64,000 nt of DNA from Bog-756 sp963769765 (GCA_963769765.1 CAVYNA010000006.1:124001-188000), one strand, 5' to 3'. Positions 52,099 through 61,355 are shown, counted from the stretch's first letter. Program-made: numbers and translations. The notes: generated by a model from the sequence alone, not told the origin.

Positions 52099-53723
52099 TG
52101 CTTGTACGAGTACGACTGGTACGCGTCGCCCGATGACCGGCGGACCCGGTTGAGGACGAGGCCGATCACGGTGCAGTGGGTGGTCTCGAGCCGGTGGATC
52201 GTGCGCTCGAGGCTCTCCCGGTCGGTGCGGCCCTCGGTCGCGACCACGATGGCCCCATGGGCGCGGCTCCCGAGGATGGCGGTGTCGGGCACCGCGAGGA
52301 CCGGCGGGGTGTCCACGAGGACGATGTCTGCGACGAGCGGCAGCTGTTCGATGACCGGCTGGAGGCCCGGACTCCCGAAGAGCTCGGCCGGGTTGTCGAG
52401 CGCGGTGCCCGCGGGCAGCAGTCGGAGCCCGTTGATGTCGGTGTCGACCAGCATCGACGAGATCGAGACCCCGTCCGCCAGCGGCGCGGCGTCGCGGCGG
52501 CCCCGGGCGGGCCCGGGTGCGGCGACCACCGGCGGGCGTCGTTCGCCGGTCGGCCCGGCGGCGGGATCCTCCCGAGGGGCGACGGGACGCGTGTCGGCCT
52601 CGGGCTCCTTCCACGAGGCACGGATGAGGTCGGCGAAGCCGGGGAAGCCGGTCGACTGGCGGTCGAGGATCTCTTCGAGCCGCGGTCGCCGGAAGTCCCC
52701 CGAGACGACGACCACGTTGCCGCCGCTCAGGGCGAGGGCCGCTGCCAGGTTGGCGGTGACGAAGGTCTTGCCGTCACCGGCTTCGGGACTGGTCACGACG
52801 ATGACCGGACAGGGTGTGTCGTCGAGGATGACCCGGAGGCTGGTGCGGAGCTCGCGGAACGACTCGGCGAGGAGCGACTGGGGCGCCTGGACCATCGCGA
52901 CCTGGATCTTGCCGGCTCGGACGTCACCGTCCTCGGGGAGCTCCGCGAGAACCGGCGCCTCGGTCACCGCTTCGACATCCGGACTGGTCCGCAGCCTGGT
53001 GTCGAACTGGTCCCGCACGAGGGCGATGCCGCAGCCGACCAGGAGGCCCACGAGCACCCCGATGCCGACGAGCTTCTTCGTGCTCAGCCCGTTCGAGGCA
53101 GTGGGGTAGCCGGCGGCGACCTGCACACTGGCGTACGGCTCGCCGACCTGGATGTTGTACTGCTCGGCCTGCAACGTGTTGTACGTCTGCTGCAGCGCGG
53201 TGACCTGCGAGGTGATCGAAGGGTTCGTCGCGGCCCCAGGCTGCAAGGAGAGGGTCGCGATCTTGCTCGAGAGCCCGCTCATCACCGTCGTGATCTTGTC
53301 GATCTGCCCCTGGGCGATGACCTGGATCTGGTCGATGTAGGCGGTCGAGTAGGCCTTCGCCACCTGCTGGGCCCGGGCCGGGTCGGAGTCGGTGGCGGTG
53401 ATGGACAGCGCGCCGGTCGTCGTGTCGACCGTGCCGGTCACGGCCGAGGCCACTGCGGAGACGTTGGGCTCGGAGAGGAGCCTCGCCGCCTCCGCCTGGA
53501 CCGCAGTGGAGTTGAGCTCCTGGAGCGGGTCGGGGAAGGTCACCGGCGAGGAGGTCTGGCCGGTCGTGCCGGACGGGGAGCTGATCTGGATGAGCGCCGT
53601 CGACTGGTACTTCGGGGTCTGGAGCTTCGAATAGGCGAGCGCGGCGACGACCGCAACGACCACGCTGACGACGATGGTCAGCTTCCTCCGCCAGAGCGTC
53701 TGGAGGATCTCCCTCAAGGTCAC
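52095..53723 (-). CDS. Polysaccharide co-polymerase / BY-type tyrosine kinase (Wzz-CpsD fusion)
   Basis: 542 residues. Wzz domain with membrane helices ~15-31 and ~218-236 bounding an external coiled region; cytoplasmic kinase with Walker A TSPEAGDGKT (311-320), Walker A' VVVVSGDFRRPRL (337-349) and Walker B ADIVLVDTPP (465-474). A Pro/Arg-rich insertion (~370-420) interrupts the kinase between A' and B. The C-terminus has only a small tyrosine cluster (Y535, Y538, Y540). Controls polymer chain length by phosphorylation cycles. GTG start 53723. Confidence 0.93.
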   Translation of the reverse strand: MTLREILQTLWRRKLTIVVSVVVAVVAALAYSKLQTPKYQSTALIQISSPSGTTGQTSSPVTFPDPLQELNSTAVQAEAARLLSEPNVSAVASAVTGTVDTTTGALSITATDSDPARAQQVAKAYSTAYIDQIQVIAQGQIDKITTVMSGLSSKIATLSLQPGAATNPSITSQVTALQQTYNTLQAEQYNIQVGEPYASVQVAAGYPTASNGLSTKKLVGIGVLVGLLVGCGIALVRDQFDTRLRTSPDVEAVTEAPVLAELPEDGDVRAGKIQVAMVQAPQSLLAESFRELRTSLRVILDDTPCPVIVVTSPEAGDGKTFVTANLAAALALSGGNVVVVSGDFRRPRLEEILDRQSTGFPGFADLIRASWKEPEADTRPVAPREDPAAGPTGERRPPVVAAPGPARGRRDAAPLADGVSISSMLVDTDINGLRLLPAGTALDNPAELFGSPGLQPVIEQLPLVADIVLVDTPPVLAVPDTAILGSRAHGAIVVATEGRTDRESLERTIHRLETTHCTVIGLVLNRVRRSSGDAYQSYSYKQ

Positions 53724-53847
53724 GTCGTGCTCACTTTCGGGGCGCGCGCCCCACCAGGACGAGGATACGGGCTCGCGGACTCACTGACCTGGTCATCGCT
53801 GCGTCTGGCGACGTCCCGACCGGACGGGGCGCCCGTCGGCCGCCGAC

Positions 53848-55023
53848 TCACCGACCGACCCGCCCGGTGACTGCGTTCGCCATCACCCGTGCCATGGCGT
53901 CGGCCCGCTCGTGCCAGGTCGGGACGTGCACGGTCGCGGTGGCACTCGTGGAGCCCTGTTCGAGTGCGGTGCGGACCGCGCCGGCGAACCCCTCCCGCCC
54001 GACCACGGTGACCGGTCCTGCGAGCTGGCGGAAGCCGGCCACCGGGGTCGCGACGGTCGGACGTTCGACTGCGAGGCATTCGTAGGCCTTGATCGGGTCG
54101 AGGCTCTCGGTGAAGGCGTTCACCAGGTGCGGGACGATGACGACGTCGGCGTTGCGGAGATAGGCCGGCACCTGCTCGTAAGGGCACGGTCCGAGGAGGT
54201 GGACGTTCGAGATCGCGGCCAGCACGGCAGTCGTCGGTGCCGGCAGCTCGTTCGGCCCGACGAGGGTGACCGCCACGTCGGGGAGGGCGGTGGCGAGGTC
54301 GCGGACGAGGTCGACGTCGATCCGCTCGGCATGAAGCGTGCCGACGTAGACGGCGGTTGGGGACGGCGGGAGTGCGGGCGGGCGCGGGTGGTCGCCACGG
54401 AACAGGTCCACGTCGACACCGTTCGGGACGAGGACGACGGAGCGATCGCGACCCTTCGTCGCGGCGAGCTCCTCCGAGCAGACGACGACGGCGTCGCACT
54501 GTCCGAGGAGGAGACGCTCCTCCGCGATCAGCCGTCGCCGCTGGCGCGGGGCCAAGGGGGCGAGCAGCCAGTCGTCCGTGATGTCGTACAGGCTCGGCCA
54601 CTCGGTCCGCGTGACGAGCTCCGCGTACGCGGCATCGTTGATCCACAGGAGCGGATGCGCGAGTCCGAGGATCCCCGCCGTGCGGACGACCTGTCGCTCG
54701 AGGGTGCGCTGGGCGAAGGGCCCCGCGACCCGGGGGAGCCACTTGCGGGGGCGCAGCACGTGGATCCGCGGGTGGACCTGTTCGAGGCGCGGGGGCCGTG
54801 TCGTGCGCACCCGGCCCTGTCTCGCCTCGTGGAGGACGTCCACGGCGGGCGCGACGTAGAGCACGCGCAGCCGATCGTCACGCGCGACGAACTCGTCGAC
54901 GAGGATCCGGATGCGGCGCCGGACCAGCCCCCAGGACTCGAGCGAGCAGACCACGAGCGCATCGGGAGCGCTCGAGGCCCGAGCTACCACCGCGCCCGCG
55001 TCACCGGCGCTCATCGCTCCCAT
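53848..55023 (-). CDS. Glycosyltransferase (GT-B fold, WcaI/GT4-like)
   Basis: 391 residues from ATG 55023, where GAGGA is six bases upstream; two later ATGs and an upstream one are also in frame. DALVVCSLESWGLVRRRIRILVDEF begins the N-terminal Rossmann domain, SLYDITDDWLLA lies between, and AVYVGTLHAERIDVDLVRDL with VIVPHLVNAFTESLDPIKAYECLA forms the donor domain. Similar proteins act in actinobacterial exopolysaccharide operons. Separated from the kinase by a 124-base gap with no recognised feature. Confidence 0.87.
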   Translation of the reverse strand: MGAMSAGDAGAVVARASSAPDALVVCSLESWGLVRRRIRILVDEFVARDDRLRVLYVAPAVDVLHEARQGRVRTTRPPRLEQVHPRIHVLRPRKWLPRVAGPFAQRTLERQVVRTAGILGLAHPLLWINDAAYAELVTRTEWPSLYDITDDWLLAPLAPRQRRRLIAEERLLLGQCDAVVVCSEELAATKGRDRSVVLVPNGVDVDLFRGDHPRPPALPPSPTAVYVGTLHAERIDVDLVRDLATALPDVAVTLVGPNELPAPTTAVLAAISNVHLLGPCPYEQVPAYLRNADVVIVPHLVNAFTESLDPIKAYECLAVERPTVATPVAGFRQLAGPVTVVGREGFAGAVRTALEQGSTSATATVHVPTWHERADAMARVMANAVTGRVGR

Positions 55024-55236
55024 CTCCGTTCCTCGCATTCTCCGAAAGGAGCCGTCATCTGGCGGCATGTCGCGCCGGACGGTCTCGCCTGGCGTGTCCT
55101 ACGGCGTCGACACACGGCCGTCCGACCTTGAAGGATGCCCCGGGTGGACGGGGTCGGGAGAGGGCCCACGGGTACGATGCACCTGCCGCGACCGACCAAC
55201 CGCAGAGGGTCCGATGAGCGAGTGCCCGAACAGACC

Positions 55237-56661
55237 ATGAGCCGCATCGTCGAGCGCGGCCTCGAGCGATCGCACGCCGTGTTCCGACAGGCCTCGGGAC
55301 GCCAGGGCCTGGTCCGTGCGGTCGTGGCCTGGGCGTCCGTCGTGGTGGTCGCCACTGTCGTCGGCGTGGTCGCGGTCCACAGTTCCAAGCTCGGGCTGGC
55401 CCTTTCGGCCCTGGTGCTGCTCATCGGCATCTTCGCAGCCGACCCGATCCTGCTGGTGGTCATCGTCCTCCCGGGCTCGCTGCTCGTCCAACGGGTCGGC
55501 GGATCGAGCACCAACCTGAGCGTCGCAGACCTGCTCGTGTTCGTCGGAGGCGTGGTCGGGCTCTTCCACGTGCACTGGAAGGAGGCACCGTACCTCCGGC
55601 GGTTCCTCCTGGCGATCGTCTGGTACCAGGCGGTGCTGCTGCTCGTCGTCGTGGACCACCCCTTCCACTCCAACGTCATCGAGTGGTTCCACCGGTTCTC
55701 GTATCTGGCGCTCTCCGTGCTCGTCGGCTGGGTGGTCGCCACGAGCGGTCGGATCCGCCAGGCCTTCCGCCTCTACCTGGCCGGTTCGTCGGTGCTGGCG
55801 CTCGTCGCGATGGAGCACGCGGTCTCCCTCCACTTCCAGCCGGCCCAGTGGGGGGTCTACCAGAAGAACACCATCGGATCGATCATGTGGGTCGCCGTGG
55901 TGGTGGCCCAGATCAATCCGTCCTGGGCCCGCGTGGGCAAGTTCGAGGCACGTGTCGCGAAGGTGCTCTGCATCGGGGGCCTCCTCGCCTCGCAGTCCCG
56001 GCAGGCCATCATCCTGCTCGTCCTGGCGCTCGTCGTCGCCGTCATGTTGAACCCCGAGGTGCGCCAGCGGTCCAAGCTGATCATGCTCGGAGCGTTGCCC
56101 CTCGTGGTGGTGGTGTACTACAGCTTCACGATCGCGGCGCGGAACAACCCGCACTTCAATTCGGTCTCGATCCGCTTCGGGCAGATCGATGCGGCGATGC
56201 ACGTCTGGCACCTGAGCCCGCTCCTCGGTGAGGGGATGCGGTTCTACAACCTGCCGCAATTCGTGTCGGTGACCGCACCACCCAACGTGTTCGTCGACAA
56301 CCTCGCGTCGACCGGCATCGTCGGATCGATCGCCTTCGTCTACCTCATGGTGTCGACGATGGGGACGATGTTCCGGCTGCCGGCCCAGTTCGGCACACTC
56401 GGGCTGGTGATCCTCCTCGGGCACTACGTGGACGGGCTCTTCGACACGTTCTGGATCGGGGCCTCGACGATTGCACCGTTCGTCATCGCCGGCGTCTCCC
56501 TCGGGCTCTCGGACGCCGACTTGATGTCGCGGGACGCAGCGATGCCACAGGTCGGACCGGCCGTCACGCCCGATCGACACCGGACCCGACCGGTGGGTGC
56601 ACAGGCACGCGTGCCTCGCGCCGAGCGCGGGATCGTCCCGCGGCCTGGCCCCGTCGGCTGA
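55237..56661 (+). CDS. O-antigen ligase / polysaccharide polymerase-like membrane protein
   Basis: 474 residues from ATG 55237 (GTG 55222 also possible). About 10-12 transmembrane helices; the large periplasm-side loop preceding the last helices carries RFGQIDAAMHVWHLSPLLGEGMRFY, matching the Wzy/WaaL family core. The C-terminal 45 residues are a soluble, Arg/Pro-rich tail. Would join repeat units or ligate the polymer outside the membrane. Divergent from the preceding transferase. Confidence 0.88.
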   Translation: MSRIVERGLERSHAVFRQASGRQGLVRAVVAWASVVVVATVVGVVAVHSSKLGLALSALVLLIGIFAADPILLVVIVLPGSLLVQRVGGSSTNLSVADLLVFVGGVVGLFHVHWKEAPYLRRFLLAIVWYQAVLLLVVVDHPFHSNVIEWFHRFSYLALSVLVGWVVATSGRIRQAFRLYLAGSSVLALVAMEHAVSLHFQPAQWGVYQKNTIGSIMWVAVVVAQINPSWARVGKFEARVAKVLCIGGLLASQSRQAIILLVLALVVAVMLNPEVRQRSKLIMLGALPLVVVVYYSFTIAARNNPHFNSVSIRFGQIDAAMHVWHLSPLLGEGMRFYNLPQFVSVTAPPNVFVDNLASTGIVGSIAFVYLMVSTMGTMFRLPAQFGTLGLVILLGHYVDGLFDTFWIGASTIAPFVIAGVSLGLSDADLMSRDAAMPQVGPAVTPDRHRTRPVGAQARVPRAERGIVPRPGPVG

Positions 56662-56677
56662 GCGGCGGGTCACGACC

Positions 56678-57727
56678 GTGACCGACCGCGCGCGCCTGGT
56701 CTACAACGCCCTGCCGCTCGAATCCGGAGGTGGTGGCGTGAGCACGTACATCCGGGAGCTCCTCGTGCAGCTCGGGGCGGACCTCGACGCGCAGCTGCTC
56801 GCCGTCGTGCGCCCCCCGGGAGTCGACGAGCTGCCCCCCGAAGTCACCGCGGTGCTCCGCCGGGAGTCGCACGGGGTCCGACGGGCGCTCGACGGTCTCG
56901 TCGGCTTCGGACCCGCCGACCTCACCCACGGGCTCGACGTCGACCTCCCGCTTCGGCGTCCCGGCGCCACCGTGGCGACCGTCCACGACCTGGCGGTCTT
57001 CGACGTCCCCTGGGCCTTCCCGAGGCTCCGGGCCGTGGGCGAGCGGGCGCTGGTCGCCTCCTCGCTCCGCCGAGCGGACGCCCTGATCGCGGTGTCGGCC
57101 TTCACCGCCGAGCGCGTGCGCCAACGCTCTGGTCGCGAGGCGACGGTCGTCCACTCGGCGCCCGCCCGCACCATGGCGCCGCCCTCCACAGGAGAGGTGG
57201 CACGCGTCCGGCAGCGCTACTGCCTCCCCGAGCGGTTCGTGCTCCACGTGGGCAACATCGAGCCGCGCAAGGACCTCGTCACGCTCGCGGACGCCTGCCG
57301 CGTCGTGGAGGTTCCGCTGGTCGTCACCGGGCAAGGCCTCTGGGGGAACCGGGCGCCGTCCGGCGTGCTCCCGGTCGGGTCGGTTCCGACCGCAGACCTC
57401 CCGGCCCTCTACGGCGCCGCGACGCTCGTGGGCTACGCCTCGCGCTACGAGGGGTTCGGACTGCCGCCGATCGAAGCGATGGCCTGCGGCGCCCCGGTGG
57501 TGAGCACACCGGTGCCGTCGGTGACCGAGGTGGCCCGCGACGGAGCGGCCGTGTTCCACGCGGGAGACGTCGACGGGCTCGTCGCGCTCCTCCGCGAGCT
57601 CCTCGCGGACGGGGCACGCCGTCGCGAGCTCGCAGCGCGAGGCGCAACGGCGGTGGCCTCCTTGAGCTGGCAGCGGACCGCGGCTGCCACGGCCGACGTC
57701 TACCGCTCGGTCGGTCTCGCGGTCTGA
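56678..57727 (+). CDS. Glycosyltransferase family 4 protein
   Basis: 349 residues from GTG 56678 (longer frame starts within the polymerase gene). LVYNALPLESGGGGVSTYIREL begins the acceptor domain; FVLHVGNIEPRKDLVTLADA and YEGFGLPPIEAMACGAPVVS (E-x7-E) form the donor site. Resembles the mannosyl- or fucosyltransferases of exopolysaccharide clusters. 17 bases after the polymerase, same transcript. Confidence 0.9.
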   Translation: MTDRARLVYNALPLESGGGGVSTYIRELLVQLGADLDAQLLAVVRPPGVDELPPEVTAVLRRESHGVRRALDGLVGFGPADLTHGLDVDLPLRRPGATVATVHDLAVFDVPWAFPRLRAVGERALVASSLRRADALIAVSAFTAERVRQRSGREATVVHSAPARTMAPPSTGEVARVRQRYCLPERFVLHVGNIEPRKDLVTLADACRVVEVPLVVTGQGLWGNRAPSGVLPVGSVPTADLPALYGAATLVGYASRYEGFGLPPIEAMACGAPVVSTPVPSVTEVARDGAAVFHAGDVDGLVALLRELLADGARRRELAARGATAVASLSWQRTAAATADVYRSVGLAV

Positions 57728-57773
57728 GTCGCGCGGCAGAGGTTCTGGACGGTCGGTGACGGGGCGGCCACCT

Positions 57774-57800
57774 TCAGCTCGAAGGTGCGCGCGCCGATGA
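57774..57800 (+). promoter_or_regulatory. Sigma-28-like promoter of the first paralogue
   Basis: TCAG (57774-57777), 15 bases, GCCGATGA (57793-57800), ending six bases before GTG 57807. Same geometry as the promoters at 47670 and 58509. Confidence 0.55.
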
Positions 57801-57806
57801 GACGGT

Positions 57807-58505
57807 GTGAGACCGGTGTCATCGCAGGGGCACCACCCCGGTCGTGGGTTCGGGATCGAAGCGCCGGTGACGGCGCTCGGGCTGCTGGGCGTCGAGGGCG
57901 AGTCACGCGTCGCCGTCCAGGAGCAGTTGCCGCCCGAGCTCCTGGCGGACCTGCACGATCCGCACCTCGTCATCACCCCCGAGTACATCGGCGTCGACCG
58001 CAGGCGCCGGGCGCGGCGCCGGTCGGGCGACGCACGGTCGGGTACGCGACGCCTCGCCGAGGCCGCCCTCGTCTCGGTCCTCACCGCCGCCGCGGTCATC
58101 CCGCTCACCTTGATGGCGGTCGGTCCGTCCTCGACGCCTGCCACAACGGCGCGAGGGCACTCCGCGTCGACCGCCCGGGCGCTGCCGGTCCGTGCGCCAG
58201 GGACCCCCCGGGTACCGCGCGCGACGCGTGCCGGGGCAGCCGCTGGCGCGTCCCGATCGGTCGCCGCGGCCGTCCCCGGCGGTGGCGCGTCGGTGGCGCC
58301 GGCGTCGTGCGCGGCGGCGACCGGTGCTGTGACCCCGCGGTGTGCCCGCCAGCTCGGCGCCGCGCAGCGGCACGCCCGGGCAGCGGCGCAGCGGGCGCAG
58401 CGGGCGGTCCTCGCGGCAGTGCGGACTGCCGCGGCGACAACGCGGAGGACGGCCCGCCGCATCCGGCCGGCTCCCGCGCAACAGGCGGTCGTGTCGGCAG
58501 GGTGA
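57807..58505 (+). CDS. Membrane protein of unknown function (paralogue A)
   Basis: 232 residues. Cytoplasmic N-terminus with LPPELLADLHDPHLVITPEYIG followed by RRRRARRR, one transmembrane helix (about 88-106, ALVSVLTAAAVIPLTLMAV), and an Ala/Arg-rich external tail with two cysteines (ASCAAATGAVTPRC). The N-terminal block and VGPS after the helix are shared with the next gene, so the two are paralogues. No catalytic domain. Read from a promoter-proximal GTG with no ribosome-binding site, in keeping with leaderless translation. Confidence 0.68.
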   Translation: MRPVSSQGHHPGRGFGIEAPVTALGLLGVEGESRVAVQEQLPPELLADLHDPHLVITPEYIGVDRRRRARRRSGDARSGTRRLAEAALVSVLTAAAVIPLTLMAVGPSSTPATTARGHSASTARALPVRAPGTPRVPRATRAGAAAGASRSVAAAVPGGGASVAPASCAAATGAVTPRCARQLGAAQRHARAAAQRAQRAVLAAVRTAAATTRRTARRIRPAPAQQAVVSAG

Positions 58506-58508
58506 TCT

Positions 58509-58535
58509 TCAGATGGAGGTCCGTCCTGCCGATCT
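58509..58535 (+). promoter_or_regulatory. Sigma-28-like promoter of the second paralogue, within an inverted repeat
   Basis: TCAG (58509-58512), 15 bases, GCCGATCT (58528-58535), ending six bases before ATG 58542. CTTCAGAT and ATCTGAAG form an eight-base inverted repeat around it. Confidence 0.5.
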
Positions 58536-58541
58536 GAAGGT

Positions 58542-59603
58542 ATGAGGCAGGTGCAGGACGGACCCCCCATCGGCGGCCTTCTCGTCGACCCCGAAATTGC
58601 CACCCCGCAGGTCGCGCCGGTCGAGCTGCCTGGTATCGACAAGGTGGTCGCGGTGGCGGAGTCTGCGGCCCTCCTCGCCGAGCTCGAACGGACCGACCTG
58701 GTCATCGCCGAGGGCTACATCGGGGGTGAGCGCCGCCGCCGGAGCGTGTGGGCGCGGCTCGCCAGGTCCACCTTCACCCAGCGGCGATGGCTGCTCCGCC
58801 TCGAGCTCGTGGTGGCCGCCCTGGTCGTGGTGCTCGTCTCCGCGACGCTGTTGTCGGTGGGCCCGAGTCCACACGCGCAGCGCACCTCGACCGCACACCG
58901 CACCGGAGCGTCCGCCGCCGGTGCTCCGGGGAACCGGACGGCGCCCGGGACCGGAGCCGTGCCGAAGGCCGCGGCGCCGACGCCTGCAGCACCGATCACG
59001 ACGGCGCAGCCGTCTCCGGCGTCCGCGACACCGGCCACGCCGGCCACCGCGCCCGCGCCGCAGGTCGCGGCCGCGGCGCCGGTGACGGCCCCGCCGGTCA
59101 CCGCACCGCCTCCGCCCGTCGCCTCGACCCCCGACCAGCTGGGCGCCGAGGCGCTCACGCTGGTCCGCTATCCCTGGCAGCAGATCCCCGGCTACTCGAT
59201 CCGGTTCCTGCCGATCGCGGACGCCCCCTCGCCGGGCTTCTACGGCAACACCATCTTCACCTGGGGGCAGACCGGTGGGACCTCGACCCTCTACGTCTAC
59301 CCGGGAGAGACCGTGCAGGCCCTCGCGGGCATCATCGCCTTCGAGATCGCGCACGAGGTCGATGCCGCGGCAGTCGAACCACAAGGCGGCGAGACCCAGA
59401 TCGAGAACATCCTCGGGATCCATCCGGCGAGCTGGGCGCCGACATGCGACTGCGCCGAGCAGAACTACCTCTCCGGCTGGTACGCGGCGACCTTCTCCAA
59501 CTACTGGTCGCCGGGAGTGGGCGCCTGGAGCCAGATCGCTCCGGCCCCGACCGGTGCCACGCTGGCGGCGGTCGAGCCGTGGCTCAACCCGAGTCTCCCG
59601 TGA
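58542..59603 (+). CDS. Membrane-anchored protein with degenerate metallopeptidase-like domain (paralogue B)
   Basis: 353 residues. N-terminal block LLAELERTDLVIAEGYIGGERRRR resembles paralogue A; one transmembrane helix (about 84-103), a 90-residue Ala/Pro/Thr linker, and an external domain (~205-353) including YPGETVQALAGIIAFEIAHEVDA. FEIAH stands where related actinobacterial proteins carry HExxH, the first His being Phe, so it is probably not an active zinc peptidase. A CDC motif lies at APTCDCAEQ. Possibly a structural or sugar-binding partner of the polysaccharide machinery. Confidence 0.75.
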   Translation: MRQVQDGPPIGGLLVDPEIATPQVAPVELPGIDKVVAVAESAALLAELERTDLVIAEGYIGGERRRRSVWARLARSTFTQRRWLLRLELVVAALVVVLVSATLLSVGPSPHAQRTSTAHRTGASAAGAPGNRTAPGTGAVPKAAAPTPAAPITTAQPSPASATPATPATAPAPQVAAAAPVTAPPVTAPPPPVASTPDQLGAEALTLVRYPWQQIPGYSIRFLPIADAPSPGFYGNTIFTWGQTGGTSTLYVYPGETVQALAGIIAFEIAHEVDAAAVEPQGGETQIENILGIHPASWAPTCDCAEQNYLSGWYAATFSNYWSPGVGAWSQIAPAPTGATLAAVEPWLNPSLP

Positions 59604-59700
59604 GCGCGCCCGTGAGCGCGCCGGCGGCGACCAGGCTGTTACCGTCGCCAGAGGTGACGCGTCCCGGGTCAGCAGCCATGCCCGCGGTCGGAGCCCGACC

Positions 59701-60921
59701 GTGACCAGGATCGCCCTGCTTCCCAGCTCCTACCCGCCCTCCCTCGGCGGGGTCGAGGAGCTCACGCGTCACCTGGCCCTCGCCCTGACCGACGCCGGCG
59801 ACCAGGTCGAGGTGTGGACCGGTCACCCCGACGATGCCTCACCCGAGACGGCCGAGGTGCGCGACGGCCTCGTCGTCCGGCGCCTGCCGATGCCGCTGCC
59901 CGCCACCAACTGGTCGGCGGTGCGCCGCACCGCGTCGACCGGAGTGAAGACCCTCCTCTCCCTGCGCACCGCCGTGGCGGCGTTCCGTCCCGACGTCCTC
60001 CACGTGCAGTGCTTCGGGCCGAACGGCGCGTACGCCACCGCGCTCGCCCGACTCTGCCGGCTCCCTTTGGTCCTCACCCTCCAGGGTGAGACGGTCATGG
60101 ACGACGCCGACATCTTCGACACGTCGCGGGTGCTGCGCGCGGCACTGGCGCGGGGCATCGACCGAGCCGCAGCGGTCTCGGGATGCTCGGCCTTCGTGTT
60201 GGCCGACGCCGAGGCCCGCTTCGGTCTGGCGCCCGGGGAGGGAATCGTGATCCCGAACGGCGTCGACCCCGTGGGCGGAGTCGCGCCCGCAGACGGCTGG
60301 GTCGCACCGACGGGCGGCAGGCCGTTCCTCCTGGCGCTCGGTCGCGTGGTGGAGAAGAAGGGATTCGACCTGCTCCTCGCCGCGTACGCCGCCATCGACC
60401 CGGCCAGGCGCACAGCGGACGTGGTCATCGCCGGAACCGGGCCCGCACTCGAGGTTCTCGTCGCCCGAGCCGACGAGCTCGGGATCGCCGAGCGGGTCCA
60501 CTTCGTCGGCCGCCTCTCCCGCGACGAGGTCGCCGCCGCGATGGCCGCCGCAGCGCTCTTCGTGATGCCGAGCCGACTCGAGCCGTTCGGGATCGTCGTC
60601 CTCGAGGCGTGGCGGGCCGGGACCGCGGTGGTCGCGACCAACCGCGGCGGACCGCCCGAGTTCGTCGTGAACGGGCGGGACGGGGTCCTCGTCGACCCCT
60701 TCGACACCGCCAACTTCGCAGCTGCCCTCGAAGTGCTGCTCGCCGAGCCGGAGCATCGGGGTGCGATCGCCCGCGCCGGCCGGGCCCGGGTCGGGGACTT
60801 CGCCTGGTCGGAGATCGCCGAGCGGTACCGGCAGCTCTACCGCGGGGTGCTCGGGGAGGTCCCCGCGCAACCCGGGACGACCGGCGACGCGGATGCCCTC
60901 CAGGGGGAGCGGGTCCGATGA
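59701..60921 (+). CDS. Glycosyltransferase family 4 protein (first gene of the carrier-protein cassette)
   Basis: 406 residues from GTG 59701. IALLPSSYPPSLGGVEELTRHLALAL opens the acceptor domain; LLALGRVVEKKGFDLLLAAY and EPFGIVVLEAWRAGTAVVA form the donor domain. The stop overlaps the start of the phosphopantetheinyl transferase (ATGA), so a sugar transfer is tied to the carrier-protein genes that follow. Confidence 0.92.
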   Translation: MTRIALLPSSYPPSLGGVEELTRHLALALTDAGDQVEVWTGHPDDASPETAEVRDGLVVRRLPMPLPATNWSAVRRTASTGVKTLLSLRTAVAAFRPDVLHVQCFGPNGAYATALARLCRLPLVLTLQGETVMDDADIFDTSRVLRAALARGIDRAAAVSGCSAFVLADAEARFGLAPGEGIVIPNGVDPVGGVAPADGWVAPTGGRPFLLALGRVVEKKGFDLLLAAYAAIDPARRTADVVIAGTGPALEVLVARADELGIAERVHFVGRLSRDEVAAAMAAAALFVMPSRLEPFGIVVLEAWRAGTAVVATNRGGPPEFVVNGRDGVLVDPFDTANFAAALEVLLAEPEHRGAIARAGRARVGDFAWSEIAERYRQLYRGVLGEVPAQPGTTGDADALQGERVR

Positions 60922-61355
60922 GCCGACCGGTCTCCTGGGCGGGGGGCACGCTCCGGGTCGGGGTCGACGTGGTGCCGGTCGAGGAGGTCGCCCGGTCGGT
61001 GGCCCAATTCGGCGACCGGTACGTCGGACGCATCTACACCGACCACGAGGTGGCGTGCTGCCGCTCGTCCGCCGCGGGCGGCGAGCTCGTGGCCGAGTCG
61101 CTGGCCGCCCGGTTCGCCGCGAAGGAAGCGGTCGTGAAGGTCCTCCGTCCGACCGGGGCCCGTCCGCCTTGGCGGTCCATCGAGGTGCATCGCCTTCCCG
61201 AGGGAGCGTGCGAGATCCGCCTCTCCGGCCGGGCAGCCGAGCTCGCCGAGCAGGCGGGCATCTCCGAGCTCGCCGTGAGCCTGACCCACGAGAGACCATT
61301 GGCGGCCGCGGTGGTGGTGGGAGGATGCACCCCGGGGGACGGAGACGGGACATGA
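60918..61355 (+). CDS. 4'-phosphopantetheinyl transferase (AcpS-like)
   Basis: 145 residues. Magnesium residues Asp17 (GVDVVPVEEV) and Glu70 (RFAAKEAVVK) match the AcpS signatures GxD and KEA. Moves the phosphopantetheine arm of CoA to a Ser of a carrier protein; the next gene is a carrier protein and the two overlap (ATGA), so it is presumably dedicated to it. The C-terminus carries a short hydrophilic extension. Confidence 0.9.
   Translation: MSRPVSWAGGTLRVGVDVVPVEEVARSVAQFGDRYVGRIYTDHEVACCRSSAAGGELVAESLAARFAAKEAVVKVLRPTGARPPWRSIEVHRLPEGACEIRLSGRAAELAEQAGISELAVSLTHERPLAAAVVVGGCTPGDGDGT

Noticed and set aside
55210..55222. Further sigma-28-like site (TCCGATGA) before the polymerase gene
   Set aside because: No TAAA/TCAG element at the correct 15-base distance and a different offset to the start codon.
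56564..58705. 713-codon minus-strand frame
   Set aside because: Antisense to a glycosyltransferase and paralogue A; low-complexity Arg/Ala/Gly translation, no motif.
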